This document shows positions 45,130 to 54,953 of a stretch of DNA of 64,000 nucleotides, in pieces. The notes under the pieces were generated by a model. That model had not been told where the DNA came from. It worked only from the letters and a program-made list of their open reading frames with translations, and ran no database searches. The translations under genes and the position numbers were made by a program. The stretch comes from Allobosea sp. TND4EK4 (GTDB taxonomy: Bacteria; Pseudomonadota; Alphaproteobacteria; Rhizobiales; Beijerinckiaceae). The DNA lies in the NCBI RefSeq assembly GCF_900156025.1, contig NZ_FTMO01000005.1, forward strand, positions 224,359-288,358. Direction: 5' to 3'. Each line of letters starts with the position of its first letter. Positions within the stretch are counted from its first letter, which is position 1.

Positions 45130-47493
45130 TCACTCGGCCGCCAGGCGGCTGATCGACTTCTGCGCCGCGCGCCAGACCGCCTGCGGCGTCGCCGGCATCG
45201 CGATGTCCTCATGGCCGAGCGCATCGGTGATGGCGTTGATCACGGCCGGGGGCGAGGCAATGGCACCCGCCTCCCCGCAGCCCTTGATGCCCAGCGGGTT
45301 GGAGGGGCACGGCGTCACCGTCATCCCGACATCGAAGGACGGCAGGTCGTCCGCACGCGGCATGCAGTAATCCATGAAGCTGGCGGTGACGAGCTGGCCC
45401 TCGGCGTCGTAGCGCGCGCCTTCCAGCAGCGCCTGCCCGACGCCCTGGGCGATGCCGCCATGGACCTGCCCCTCGACGATCATCGGGTTGATGATGTTGC
45501 CGAAATCGTCGACCGCCGCCCAGCGCTCGATCCTGGTCACGCCCGTCTGCGGATCGATCTCCAGCTCGCAGATATGGACACCGGCCGGGAAGGTGAAGTT
45601 GGTCGGGTCGTAGAACGCGCCCTCCTTCAGCCCCGGCTCCAGCTCCTGCCCGTTGAACTTGTGGGCGACATAGGCCTGCAGGGCGCAGGAGCCGAAATCG
45701 AGCTTGCGGTCCGTCCCCTTCACCGAGAAATGGCCGTCCGCGAAGTCGATATCGGCCTCGTCGGCCTCCAGCACATGGGCCGCGACCTTCTTGCCCTTGG
45801 CGATCACCTTGTCGATCGCCTTGAAGATCGCCGACATGCCGACCGCGCCGGAGCGGGAGCCATAGGTCCCCATGCCCATCTGCACCTTGTCGGTGTCGCC
45901 ATGGATGATCGAGACATTGTCGATCGGGATGCCGAGCCTGTCGCTGACCAGCTGGGCGAAGGTCGTTTCATGCCCTTGGCCGTGGCTGTGCGAGCCGGTC
46001 AGCACCTCGACCGTCCCCACCGGGTTCACCCGGACCTCGGCCGATTCCCACAGGCCGACGCCGGCGCCGAGCGACCCGACGGCCGCCGAAGGCGCGATGC
46101 CGCAGGCCTCGATATAGGAGGAGAACCCGATGCCGCGCAGCTTGCCGCTGCGGGCAGAATCCCGCTTGCGCTTGCCGAAGCCCTTGTAGTCGATCATCTC
46201 CAGCGCCTTCTTCATCGAGGCGCCGTAATTGCCGGCGTCGTACATCATGATGACCGGGGTCTGGTGCGGGAACGACCTGATGTAGTTCTGCATCCGGAAC
46301 TTGGCCGGGTCCTTGCCGAGCTGGCGGGCGGTGACCTCCATCAGCCGCTCGATCACGAAGGTCGCCTCCGGCCTCCCGGCGCCGCGATAGGCATCGACCG
46401 GGGCGGTATTGGTGTAGACCGCGTCCACCTCGCAATAGATCGCCGGGATGTTGTACTGGCCCGACAGGAGCGGCGCATACAGATAGGTCGGCACCGAGGA
46501 GGAGAAGGTCGAGAGATAGGCGCCGAGATTGGCCTTGGTATGTACCTTGAGACCGAGAATCCGCCCGTCGCCATCGGTCGCGAGTTCCGCATGGGTGACG
46601 TGGTCGCGGCCATGCGCGTCGGAGAGGAAGGCCTCGGTACGATCAGCCGTCCACTTGACCGGCCGGCCGACCTTCTTCGCCGCCCAGACGCAGACCGTCT
46701 CCTCGGCATAGATGAAGATCTTTGAGCCGAAGCCGCCGCCGACGTCCGGCGCGATCACCCTGAGCTTGTTCTCCGGCGCGATGCCGATGAAGGCCGAGAG
46801 CACCAGCCGCGCCACATGCGGATTCTGGCTGGTCGTGAACAGCGTGAACACGCCGTCGCCGGCGTCGTAGTCGCCGACCGCCGCGCGCGGCTCCATCGCA
46901 TTCGGCACCAGGCGGTTGTTGACCAGGTCGAGCCTGGTAACATGGGCAGCCCCTGCGAAAGCCTTGTCGGTCGCGGCCTTGTCGCCGAGATGCCAGTTGA
47001 ACACGGTGTTGTCCGGCGCCTCGTCATGGATGACGGTCCCGGCCCCGGCCGCCGTGGCGGTATCCACCACCGCCGGCAGTTCCTGGTAATCCACGACGAT
47101 CGCTTCGGCGGCGTCCTTCGCCTGCGCCAGCGTCTCCGCCACCACCACGGCGACATGATCGCCGACATAGCGCACCTTGCCCTGGGCCAGCGCCGGATGG
47201 GCGCCCGCCCGCATCGGCGAGCCGTCCTTGTTGTGGATCATCCAGCCGCAGATCAGCCCGCCGATCTTGTCGGCCGCAAGGTCGGCACCGGTGAAGATCC
47301 CGAGGACACCCGGCATCGACGCTGCGGCGCCGGTGTCGATGCCGCTGATCGTGGCATGGGCATGCGGCGAGCGCAGGAAATACGCATGGGCCTGGCCCGG
47401 GCGATTCACGTCGTCGGTATAGCGACCCTGGCCGGTGATGAAGCGGTGGTCTTCCTTGCGGCGGACTGCGGCGCCGATACCTGTTGCGGACAT
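45130..47493 (-). CDS. coxL: molybdenum hydroxylase large subunit, CO-dehydrogenase form II (CoxL type)
   Basis: A 787-residue molybdenum-containing subunit. The active-site motif is AYRGAGR (368-374), which defines form II; form I, the proven aerobic CO dehydrogenase, has AYXCSFR. The molybdopterin-binding segments GGGFGSK and QGHETTF and the catalytic Glu in GCGEAGA near the C-terminus are present. CO oxidation by form II enzymes is debated, so aldehydes, purines or other substrates are possible. ATG 47493; the longer open frame crosses coxS out of register and is not coding. Confidence 0.92.
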   Translation of the reverse strand: MSATGIGAAVRRKEDHRFITGQGRYTDDVNRPGQAHAYFLRSPHAHATISGIDTGAAASMPGVLGIFTGADLAADKIGGLICGWMIHNKDGSPMRAGAHPALAQGKVRYVGDHVAVVVAETLAQAKDAAEAIVVDYQELPAVVDTATAAGAGTVIHDEAPDNTVFNWHLGDKAATDKAFAGAAHVTRLDLVNNRLVPNAMEPRAAVGDYDAGDGVFTLFTTSQNPHVARLVLSAFIGIAPENKLRVIAPDVGGGFGSKIFIYAEETVCVWAAKKVGRPVKWTADRTEAFLSDAHGRDHVTHAELATDGDGRILGLKVHTKANLGAYLSTFSSSVPTYLYAPLLSGQYNIPAIYCEVDAVYTNTAPVDAYRGAGRPEATFVIERLMEVTARQLGKDPAKFRMQNYIRSFPHQTPVIMMYDAGNYGASMKKALEMIDYKGFGKRKRDSARSGKLRGIGFSSYIEACGIAPSAAVGSLGAGVGLWESAEVRVNPVGTVEVLTGSHSHGQGHETTFAQLVSDRLGIPIDNVSIIHGDTDKVQMGMGTYGSRSGAVGMSAIFKAIDKVIAKGKKVAAHVLEADEADIDFADGHFSVKGTDRKLDFGSCALQAYVAHKFNGQELEPGLKEGAFYDPTNFTFPAGVHICELEIDPQTGVTRIERWAAVDDFGNIINPMIVEGQVHGGIAQGVGQALLEGARYDAEGQLVTASFMDYCMPRADDLPSFDVGMTVTPCPSNPLGIKGCGEAGAIASPPAVINAITDALGHEDIAMPATPQAVWRAAQKSISRLAAE

Positions 47494-47597
47494 GGTGTTC
47501 CCTCCAGAACGCCTCTTCGCGGGCGCTTCAAGCCATGGGACTCGAATAACGGAACGGAGGCCGATCCAGCGCCGCGCGCAGGGCCGGCAAGGGCGGC

Positions 47598-48098
<501 letters not shown>

Positions 48099-48394
48099 CC
48101 TCTTCCTCCATAAATCCGGGTCTGCCGCCCGGCTGGTGACATCTCTGCAGTCGCCTTGATGGGCGATCCGCAAAGACCGAGCCTCTTCTTGGAACGGCTA
48201 TAAATCGAATGTGGACCCGCGAAATCCCGCGGTCAAGCCGGCCCGCCTTTTTGAAGAGGCCACGTTTGGCGGCGAAATCTGCGCGTTCTGCCGTTTCCGC
48301 TACGTCCCTTGCGCAACCTCAGCGTGTGCGCGCATTTCCGTTTCCACATTTTTAAGAGAGACGGGTCAGCATGGGCTGAAATCGGATTTCTCCA
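48099..48394. other. divergent intergenic region between coxS and the chemoreceptor
   Basis: About 296 bases with no gene. It must hold the promoter of the cox operon (minus) and of the chemoreceptor (plus). A TATAAA element at 48199-48204 has no good -35 partner on either strand. No clear dyad or sigma-54 motif was found. Confidence 0.5.
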
Positions 48395-49753
48395 GTGCCA
48401 GACCGCCCTTCGCTCTCGACAGCCGAGCAGATCCAGAGCCGCCTGCGCGCCATCGGCTGGAACGCGGGCCAGCGCGCGACATTGGCTCGCTATGGCAAGC
48501 TGGCGGACCCGTTGATCGATCCCCTCGTCGAGGAGGACTTCGAGCGGGTCTTGCGCATAAACCCCCTGGCAGACGCCAAGCTCCTGCCTGTGAGCGAGGA
48601 GCTTCGTGCCCTCGAGAAGAGCCATGCCCGGCTCGTCTTTGTCGGCGCTTTCGACGCCGAATACGTGGCGTCGGCCGAGGCGCTGTGCCAGCTGGAGCTG
48701 CGCGCCGAACTCGGACCCAAGCCCCGGGTGTCACTGGCGATGGCGCTGATGCAGCGGCTGGCCCGGATGTGCTGGCGCAGCCAGCTCTTCCAGCCGCGGC
48801 GCCTGGCGGCCGAGCTCTTCGTCGTCGAGCGCATTCTGACCTTCGACGTGACCACGGCGGTGAGCATTTCCGATGAATTCCGCGTGCACCGCGCCGAGCG
48901 TCGCGCGCGCTTGATCAACGAGGCCACCCAAACGCTCGGAACGCATATGGGCGAACTCGAGGGCAGCATCGCTGCCGCTGCGGGCCAATTCGGCTCGACG
49001 GCTGAGGAGACGGCCCACGCGACGGATTTCATCAAGACCGCGCTGGGGGAGGTTGCCGACGCCGCGACGCTGGTCCGCGAGAAATCCGTTCAGACAGCCG
49101 CCGCGACGGAAGAGATGTCAGCCAACATCGCCGAGATCGGGCAGCGCGCCCATACCAGCCTCGTCGTCGCCCAGCGGGCCGTGGCGGATGCCGATCAGAT
49201 GAACCGGGTGGTGGCGCGCCTGCAGGAGGCGACGGGCAGCATCGGCGCCGTGGTCGGCATGATCGCGGACATCGCGGCGCAGACCAATCTCCTGGCCCTC
49301 AACGCAACCATCGAGGCCGCCCGTGCCGGCGAGGCCGGGCGCGGCTTCGCCGTGGTGGCGGCCGAAGTGAAGTCGCTGGCCACCCAGACGGCCAGCGCCA
49401 CCAGCGACATCGCCGTGCAGATCGCGGAGCTCAAGGCGAGCGCCGAAGCCTGCGGCACCCATGCCCATTCCATTGCTGCGACCATCGGCGAGATCAGGCT
49501 CGACTCGGAGGCGATCTCCGGAGCGGTTTCTCAGCAGAGTATCGTGACATCGGGGATCGCGCGCGACGCCGCCGCCGTCGCGAAGAGTTCGGACAGGGCG
49601 ATCGAACGCGCGACCGCCGTCAGCCGCAGCCTCGACACGACGGCAGAGGCGATGGACCGGGCTCACGCCGCCGCCGATGACATCGCCGTGAGGGTTCGCG
49701 CGGCGGAGACGACCGTGGCCGGCACGCTGCGCGCCTTGCGCGAAGCCTCCTGA
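48395..49753 (+). CDS. soluble chemoreceptor with globin-like sensor domain
   Basis: A 452-residue protein with no membrane segment. Residues 1-165 resemble the globin-coupled sensor domain of HemAT ([16 protein letters not shown] and LRAELGPKP). The position of the heme-proximal His carries Glu101 by my manual alignment, so heme binding is doubtful. Residues about 250-420 form the methyl-accepting signalling hairpin with the highly conserved tip ([19 protein letters not shown]). It should control flagellar motors through CheA/CheW. The start is GTG 48395; an in-frame stop lies just above. It diverges from coxS. Confidence 0.85.
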   Translation: MPDRPSLSTAEQIQSRLRAIGWNAGQRATLARYGKLADPLIDPLVEEDFERVLRINPLADAKLLPVSEELRALEKSHARLVFVGAFDAEYVASAEALCQLELRAELGPKPRVSLAMALMQRLARMCWRSQLFQPRRLAAELFVVERILTFDVTTAVSISDEFRVHRAERRARLINEATQTLGTHMGELEGSIAAAAGQFGSTAEETAHATDFIKTALGEVADAATLVREKSVQTAAATEEMSANIAEIGQRAHTSLVVAQRAVADADQMNRVVARLQEATGSIGAVVGMIADIAAQTNLLALNATIEAARAGEAGRGFAVVAAEVKSLATQTASATSDIAVQIAELKASAEACGTHAHSIAATIGEIRLDSEAISGAVSQQSIVTSGIARDAAAVAKSSDRAIERATAVSRSLDTTAEAMDRAHAAADDIAVRVRAAETTVAGTLRALREAS

Positions 49754-49761
49754 GGCGGGGC

Positions 49762-50214
49762 TCAGCCTTCGCTGACGGCCTTGGCGAAATTGGCGAAGAA
49801 CTCGTCGGCGAGCTTCTTCGAGACCGAATCGATCAGGCGCGAGCCGAGCTGCATCAGCTTGCCGCCGACCTGCGCCTCGACCTCGTAGCGCAGCAGCGTC
49901 TGGCCGGCTTCGGCATCCGACAGCATCACCTTGGCGCCCCCCTTGGCGAAGCCGGCGATGCCGCCCTCCCCCTCGCCCTGGATGCGGTAGCCATTCGGCG
50001 GATCGAGATCGACGAGCTCGACCTTGCCCTTGAAGGTCGCCTTCACCGGGCCGAGCTTGACCTTCACCACAGCCGAGAGATGCGTGTCGTCATCCTTGGT
50101 CAGCTGGTCGCAGCCGGGAATGCAGGCCTTCAGCACCTCGGCGTCGTTCAGCTTCGCCCAGACGACGTCCTTCGCCGCCGGCAGCGTCGCCTCGCCGCTC
50201 ATCGTCATCGCCAT
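49762..50214 (-). CDS. coxG: CoxG-like SRPBCC protein
   Basis: A 150-residue SRPBCC/START-fold protein of the CO dehydrogenase subunit G family, with GEATLPAAKDVVWAKLNDAEVLKACIPGC split over residues 7-35 and KLGPVKATFKGKVEL. CoxG is thought to anchor CO dehydrogenase to the membrane. It is separated from the main cluster by the convergent chemoreceptor gene, nine bases away. Alternative ATG codons lie at 50208 and 50202. Confidence 0.9.
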   Translation of the reverse strand: MAMTMSGEATLPAAKDVVWAKLNDAEVLKACIPGCDQLTKDDDTHLSAVVKVKLGPVKATFKGKVELVDLDPPNGYRIQGEGEGGIAGFAKGGAKVMLSDAEAGQTLLRYEVEAQVGGKLMQLGSRLIDSVSKKLADEFFANFAKAVSEG

Positions 50215-50358
50215 GCCGCATCTCCCTCCCTGCCGCCGACCGCTGCGCTTGCAGCCGGTCCAGCCGCGGCGTTATCCAGTGCTTTATCCATGGTCGCAAA
50301 GCGGGCTCCCGCACAAGAGGGCTCGCGGCACGGTCGCCCGGCATCGTGACGAGGTTCG

Positions 50359-51618
50359 ATGGTCGCTCTCACTGCCGATGAATCCGCGATCGCCGCGGGC
50401 TCGAAGGGCGACGGCGCCGCGATGGCCATGCGGATCGTCGCCGAGGCCGCCCGGCTCATGGGCGCCCCCCGCCTGATCCCGATCGCGTCCGCCCATATCG
50501 ACGGCGCGCTCTATCATGGCGATTCCGGCACTCTTTTCGCGGAGGCCCTGGTGGCGGGCGGTGCCCGCACGGCCGTGCGCGCGACGCTGAATGTCGGCTC
50601 GCTCACCCCCGCCGGCTGCGCCGCCGTCCACCTGCCGCCGCACGAGCATGAGATGGCGCGCCGGATGATGCGCGCCTACGAGGCGATGGGCTGCGAGCCG
50701 AGCTGGACCTGCGCACCCTACCAGGCCGGGCACCGCCCGGCCCAGGGAAGCGATGTCGCCTGGGGCGAATCGAACGCCGTCGTCTTTTGCAACTCGGTTC
50801 TCGGGGCGCGAACGAACCGCTATGGCGATTTCCTCGACATCGCCTGCGCCATTGCCGGCCGCGCGCCTGACTACGGCCTGCACCGGCCGGAGAACAGGGT
50901 CGCGACTCTGCTGCTGGATGCAGGCGGCCTGTCAGACGCGCTGCGGCGTAGCGCGGTCCTCTACCCCGTGCTCGGGACTCTGCTGGGCCGCCGCGCCGGC
51001 AATGCCGTCGCAGTCATCGACGGCCTGCAAGGCTGCACCGACGAGGACCGGCTGAAGGCGCTCGGCGCCGCAGCCGCCTCGGCTGGCGGTGTGGGCCTCT
51101 TCCATGTCGCAGGCGTGACGCCCGAGGCGCCGGATGCCGCGGCGGCACTCGGCGGCCTGCAACCGCAGGAGCGCATCGTCGTCACGCCCGCCGAGCTGTC
51201 GGCCACGCTCGCCACGCTCTCGACCGCCGCCGACGGCGAGCGGATCGACGCGGTCGCCATCGGCTCGCCCCATCTGTCGCTGGCGGAGATCGATGCGATG
51301 GAGCAACTCCTGGCCGGCCGGCGCCTTCAGCGCCCGCTCTATGCCAACACCGGCCGGCATGTGCTCTCGGCGCTCGACCGGGCGGGGCGGCGGCGCGGCC
51401 TGGAAGAGGCGGGCGTCGTTTTCGTCGTCGATACCTGCATCGTCGTGACGCCGATCCTGCCGGAGCTTGAGGGCGCGGTGCTGATGACCAATTCCGGCAA
51501 GTTCGCTCATTATGCGCCGGGGAACACCGGCTATGCGGTCGTCTACGGCTCGCTCGGCGAATGCGTCGAGAGCGCCGTCGCCGGGCGGCTGGTCAGGGAG
51601 GCGCGGGCATGGAACTGA
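50359..51618 (+). CDS. aconitase X large subunit (cis-3-hydroxy-L-proline dehydratase type)
   Basis: A 419-residue aconitase X catalytic-domain protein. Signatures are GALYHGDSGTLFAEAL, ARTNRYGDFLDIACAIAGRAP and a late DTCIVVTPI carrying a conserved Cys. AcnX proteins bind a [2Fe-2S]-type or metal centre and include cis-3-hydroxy-L-proline dehydratase. Here the large and small parts are separate genes with an overlap. The context (epimerase, amino acid dehydrogenase, deaminase) supports hydroxyproline use. ATG 50359 has GAGG upstream. Confidence 0.87.
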   Translation: MVALTADESAIAAGSKGDGAAMAMRIVAEAARLMGAPRLIPIASAHIDGALYHGDSGTLFAEALVAGGARTAVRATLNVGSLTPAGCAAVHLPPHEHEMARRMMRAYEAMGCEPSWTCAPYQAGHRPAQGSDVAWGESNAVVFCNSVLGARTNRYGDFLDIACAIAGRAPDYGLHRPENRVATLLLDAGGLSDALRRSAVLYPVLGTLLGRRAGNAVAVIDGLQGCTDEDRLKALGAAAASAGGVGLFHVAGVTPEAPDAAAALGGLQPQERIVVTPAELSATLATLSTAADGERIDAVAIGSPHLSLAEIDAMEQLLAGRRLQRPLYANTGRHVLSALDRAGRRRGLEEAGVVFVVDTCIVVTPILPELEGAVLMTNSGKFAHYAPGNTGYAVVYGSLGECVESAVAGRLVREARAWN

Positions 51619-52055
51619 GATGCCAGCCGCTGCTTCCGGGCGCACCGGTCGAGGGCATCTGCCTCGCCCTCACGGCACCGATCAGCTTCTGGGGCGGCGT
51701 GAACCCGGCCAGCGGAGAGATCATCGACGCGCGCCACCCGCAGCGCGGCCTCAACATCGCCGGCACCGTCCTCGCCTTGCCCGGGACGATCGGCTCGTCC
51801 TCGGCATCGGCCGTCCTGCTCGAGCTCGTCCATGCTGGCCGCGCCCCGGCCGCCCTGTTGATGGACGCGCCCGATGCCATCCTGCTGCTCGGCATCGTCG
51901 TCGCCCGCGAGATGGGCTGGCCCGCGCCGCCCGCCTTTCGTCTCCCCGCTGCCGAACAGGCCGCGCTGGCGGGCCGGTTGCTGCGGATCTCGCAGGCCGG
52001 CGTCATCACGCTTGACGCCGAGGCACCGAGCCTGTCCACCGCGGGCAGGCCCTGA
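51609..52055 (+). CDS. aconitase X small subunit (swivel domain, DUF126)
   Basis: A 148-residue protein matching the AcnX swivelling (DUF126) domain: APISFWGGVNPASGEIIDARHP and GTIGSSSASAVLLELV, with the conserved SSS loop. It forms the active site with the large subunit. Its ATG at 51609 lies ten bases inside the large-subunit gene, so the two are translated together. Confidence 0.88.
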   Translation: MELRCQPLLPGAPVEGICLALTAPISFWGGVNPASGEIIDARHPQRGLNIAGTVLALPGTIGSSSASAVLLELVHAGRAPAALLMDAPDAILLLGIVVAREMGWPAPPAFRLPAAEQAALAGRLLRISQAGVITLDAEAPSLSTAGRP

Positions 52056-52084
52056 GAAGACGCGGCGAGCCGCCGGAGGACAGG

Positions 52085-52477
52085 ATGGACGAGCAGGATC
52101 GCTACGACGCCGGGATGAAGACCCGCCGCGCTGTGCTGGGCGAGGCCTATGTCGACAAGGCAACCCAGGGAGTGACAGCCTTCAATCGCGACTTCCAGGC
52201 TTTCATCACCCGCACCGCCTGGAACGATGTTTGGAACCGGCCCGGCCTCGACCGGCGGACCCGGTCGGTGATCGTGCTGTCGGTGGCGTCCGCCCTCGGC
52301 GCCTGGGGCGAGTTCCGCATCCATGTCCGCGGCGCGCTCAACAACGGGCTGAGCCGCGAGGAGATCGGCGAGCTCCTGATCCAGGTTGGAGTTTATGCCG
52401 GTGTCCCGGCCGCCAACCATGCCTACAAGGAAGCGGCTGCCGTCTTCGCGGAGATCGATGCAGAGAGCGCCGGCTGA
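52085..52477 (+). CDS. carboxymuconolactone decarboxylase (CMD) family protein
   Basis: A 130-residue CMD/AhpD-like protein, all helical, of the PcaC type: RTRSVIVLSVASALGAWGEFRIHV and LLIQVGVYAGVPAANHA. It lacks the CxxC of peroxidase AhpD. PcaC decarboxylates 4-carboxymuconolactone, but no beta-ketoadipate gene is nearby, so the substrate is open. GGAGGACAGG precedes ATG 52085, and it follows the AcnX pair by 29 bases. Confidence 0.85.
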   Translation: MDEQDRYDAGMKTRRAVLGEAYVDKATQGVTAFNRDFQAFITRTAWNDVWNRPGLDRRTRSVIVLSVASALGAWGEFRIHVRGALNNGLSREEIGELLIQVGVYAGVPAANHAYKEAAAVFAEIDAESAG

Positions 52478-52483
52478 GCCTGG

Positions 52484-53002
52484 TCAGAGCGCCTCGAAAC
52501 GGCGGCGGCGATAGAGCAGGCTGCCGCCCCGGCCCTGCCCGCCGAGCGCAACCACCTCGCCGATCAGCACGCGGTGGCTGGCGATGTCATGCGTCGCCAC
52601 CAGCCGGCAGTCGAACGCGGCGAGCGCGTTGCGCAGCACGGGAGCGCCCGTGGCGAGTCCGCCCCACTCCGCGGTGGCGAAGCGATCCTCGCCCGCGAGA
52701 CCGCGACGGCTGGCGAAGATCTCGGCCAGTTCCACGTCATGCGCCGGCAGGGTGTTGACGCAGAAGATGCCGCTCGCGACGATCGAGGCCAGCGTGCGGC
52801 TCGACCGCTCGATGCAGACCAGCACCGTCGGCGGCGCGTCGGAAACCGATGAAAAGGCCGTGGCGGTCAGGCCGAAGCGCCCGGCCGGCGTCAGAGTTGT
52901 CACCACATGCACGGCGCTCGCGACCTCCGCCATCGCCTCCCGGAACGCAGGTCCGGCAGACTGGTCGATCTCGGGCGGCATGGGGTAAACCGTCTTCGTC
53001 AT
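52484..53002 (-). CDS. flavin reductase family protein
   Basis: A 172-residue split-barrel flavin reductase-type protein: FREAMAEVASAVHVVTTLTPAGRFGLTATAFSSVS over residues 21-55, FCVNTLPAHDVELAEIFASR, and late HRVLIGEVVAL. Such proteins supply reduced FMN or FAD to a two-component monooxygenase, but no oxygenase partner is visible. It is transcribed on the minus strand, with a copy of the GATATATC site 120 bases before the start, suggesting control by the neighbouring GntR regulator. Confidence 0.87.
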   Translation of the reverse strand: MTKTVYPMPPEIDQSAGPAFREAMAEVASAVHVVTTLTPAGRFGLTATAFSSVSDAPPTVLVCIERSSRTLASIVASGIFCVNTLPAHDVELAEIFASRRGLAGEDRFATAEWGGLATGAPVLRNALAAFDCRLVATHDIASHRVLIGEVVALGGQGRGGSLLYRRRRFEAL

Positions 53003-53122
53003 GGCCTCGGTCGCATGGCCGGCGTCGGGCGCACGGCGGACAAGATGTAGGGCCTCGCCGCCGCCGGCGCCATATCGCGCCGACCGTTTCGGTCGGAAGC
53101 GTCCGGCGAACAGGCTCCCATG

Positions 53123-53135
53123 TAGATATATCAGA
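53123..53135. promoter_or_regulatory. candidate GntR operator, site B
   Basis: TAGATATATCAGA contains GATATATC (53125-53132). Its reverse complement shares CTGATATATCnAC with the site at 53858-53873. It lies upstream of the flavin reductase gene (minus) and just beyond the gntR stop. Only these two copies were found by eye in the window. Confidence 0.55.
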
Positions 53136-53141
53136 CGCTCG

Positions 53142-53801
53142 TCAAGCGCGTGACAGCGTTCCCATCAGGCCCTCTCGCAGATGCGCCATCAAGGCATCGC
53201 ACGCCGCAGCGGCCGCAGGGGCATCGGCGGCAGCGATCGCCTGGGCGAGCACGGCATGAAACCGGGCGGCCTGCGGAAGATCGTCCTGCCGCTCGAAATG
53301 GTACCAGGCCCGCCGGATCAGCGCCTGAAGCGGCTCGACGGCGCGCGAGGCATAGGGACTGCGGGCGGCCGACGCCACGGCGGCGTCGAGTTGCTTGTCG
53401 AGGCGCATATAGGCCGCTGCATCGCCCTGGTCGGCCGCCGCGCGCATGGCCCTCGCCAGATCGACGATGGCGATGCGCTCGGCCGGCCCAGCGCGTCGCG
53501 CCGCATCCGAAACCACGAGCTTTTCGAGAACCTCTCGGGCATCGAGCGCCGCCATCACGTCGATGGCGTTGATGTCGGCGACGACCACGCCCTTGCGCGG
53601 CAGGATCTCGACCATGCCGTGCTGCGACAGCCGGATCAGAGCCTCGCGGACGGGCGTGCGCCCCAATCCGACGAGCGCGATCAGCTGCGCCTCGGTCAGA
53701 GCCGAGCCGGGCTGGATCTCCAATGTGACGATCGCCTCCTCCAGCCGGCGATAGGCCGTCTCCGCCAGGCTCTGGCCGCCATCCGCTCTCCCCTCGTCCA
53801 C
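53142..53801 (-). CDS. GntR family regulator with FCD domain
   Basis: A 219-residue FadR-subfamily regulator. The winged helix (about residues 12-75) contains IQPGSALTEAQLIALVGLGRTPVREAL and the wing; the FCD effector domain (about 85-215) carries metal/ligand His in the usual places (HFERQDDLPQAARFHAVLAQ). Such regulators bind carboxylic acids or amino acids. The likely effector is a hydroxyproline-pathway intermediate. GTG 53801 follows GAGGG. It diverges from the DapA-family gene across a shared operator. Confidence 0.9.
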   Translation of the reverse strand: MDEGRADGGQSLAETAYRRLEEAIVTLEIQPGSALTEAQLIALVGLGRTPVREALIRLSQHGMVEILPRKGVVVADINAIDVMAALDAREVLEKLVVSDAARRAGPAERIAIVDLARAMRAAADQGDAAAYMRLDKQLDAAVASAARSPYASRAVEPLQALIRRAWYHFERQDDLPQAARFHAVLAQAIAAADAPAAAAACDALMAHLREGLMGTLSRA

Positions 53802-53840
53802 CGCACCCTCGCTTCGCGCTCCATGGCGCCTGCCAACCGC

Positions 53841-53869
53841 TTGACGGTCGCTTCAAGACTGATATATCA
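53841..53869 (+). promoter_or_regulatory. promoter with overlapping GntR operator, site A
   Basis: TTGACG (53841-53846) and TATATC (53863-53868), spaced 16 bases, form a plausible promoter for the plus-strand catabolic genes. The -10 lies inside the perfect 10-bp palindrome TGATATATCA (53860-53869), so binding of the divergent GntR regulator would block it. Confidence 0.6.
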
Positions 53870-53935
53870 ACTGCAGTACGGCCGCGTAACGTTAATTTGC
53901 GATCTTGATCGCCGACACTGCAACAGGAGCATCCG

Positions 53936-54838
53936 ATGACCAAGTGGACGGGCGTCCTGCCCGCTGTGACGACGAAGTTCACGGCCGACGACAAGCTCGA
54001 CATCGCCGAGATGGAGCGTTGCTTCAAGTTCCAGCTCGATGCGGGCATCCACGGCCTCATCGTCGCCGGCTCGCTCGGCGAGGCCTCGACGCTGGAGCCC
54101 GAGGAGAAGATCGAGGTCCTGAAGGTCGCGCTGCGCGTCGCCGAGGGCAAGGTCCCGGTGCTGTTGACCGTCGCGCAGGGCTCGACCCGCAACGCCTGCA
54201 AGCTCGCCGAGGACGGCGCCAAGGCCGGCGCGGCCGGATTCATGGTCCTGCCGGGCATCCCCTACAAATCCGAGCCGCGCGAGACCGCCGCGCATTATCG
54301 CACCGTCGCCAAGGCCGGCGGCCTGCCGGTGATGATCTACAACAACCCGGTCGCCTACGGCGTCGACATCCCGCCGGCCATGCTGGCGGAGCTCGGCGAC
54401 GAGCCGCTCTTCACCGCGATCAAGGAATCCTCCGACGACATCCGCCGCATCAGCGAGATCAAGTCGCTCTGCGGCGACCGTTTCGCCGTCCTGACCGGCG
54501 TCGACAACCTGGCTCTGGAGAGCCTCGCCATGGGCGCGGACGGCTGGGTCGCCGGTCTCGTCGTCGCCTATCCCAAGGAGACCGTCGCGATCTACGAACT
54601 CGCCAAGGCTGGCCGCATGGCCGAGGCGATCGCGATCTATCGCTGGTTCCGCCCCCTGCTGGACCTCGACGTCTCGGCCCGGCTGGTGCAGAACATCAAG
54701 CTGGTCGAGGCGGTCGCGATCGGCTCCAACGATCGCTGCCGCGCGCCGCGCATCGCGCTGGAGGGCGCCGAGAGGGCCCGCATCACCGCGATCGTCGAGG
54801 CGGCCAACGCCCGACGCCCGGCGCTGCCGAAGTTCTGA
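53936..54838 (+). CDS. DapA-family lyase/deaminase (candidate pyrroline-4-hydroxy-2-carboxylate deaminase)
   Basis: A 300-residue class I aldolase-fold protein of the DapA/NanA family. The Schiff-base Lys163 is in AIKESSDD, Tyr135 in IYNNPVAYG, and the substrate-binding GSLGEA loop at 45-50. In trans-4-hydroxy-L-proline catabolism a family member converts delta1-pyrroline-4-hydroxy-2-carboxylate to alpha-ketoglutarate semialdehyde, which fits the adjacent epimerase and dehydrogenase. Sequence alone cannot exclude dihydrodipicolinate synthase or another aldolase. ACAGGAG precedes ATG 53936. Confidence 0.88.
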   Translation: MTKWTGVLPAVTTKFTADDKLDIAEMERCFKFQLDAGIHGLIVAGSLGEASTLEPEEKIEVLKVALRVAEGKVPVLLTVAQGSTRNACKLAEDGAKAGAAGFMVLPGIPYKSEPRETAAHYRTVAKAGGLPVMIYNNPVAYGVDIPPAMLAELGDEPLFTAIKESSDDIRRISEIKSLCGDRFAVLTGVDNLALESLAMGADGWVAGLVVAYPKETVAIYELAKAGRMAEAIAIYRWFRPLLDLDVSARLVQNIKLVEAVAIGSNDRCRAPRIALEGAERARITAIVEAANARRPALPKF

Positions 54839-54953
54839 AAGGACACCGATTGGCCCCTGCCCGCTTCGCCCGCAGCGCGACCGTCCCGGCGCCGAGCGCC
54901 GGCCGCACGCATGCGGTCCATGGCGGGGGCCATCGCCTCGCAGAGACTCGGCG

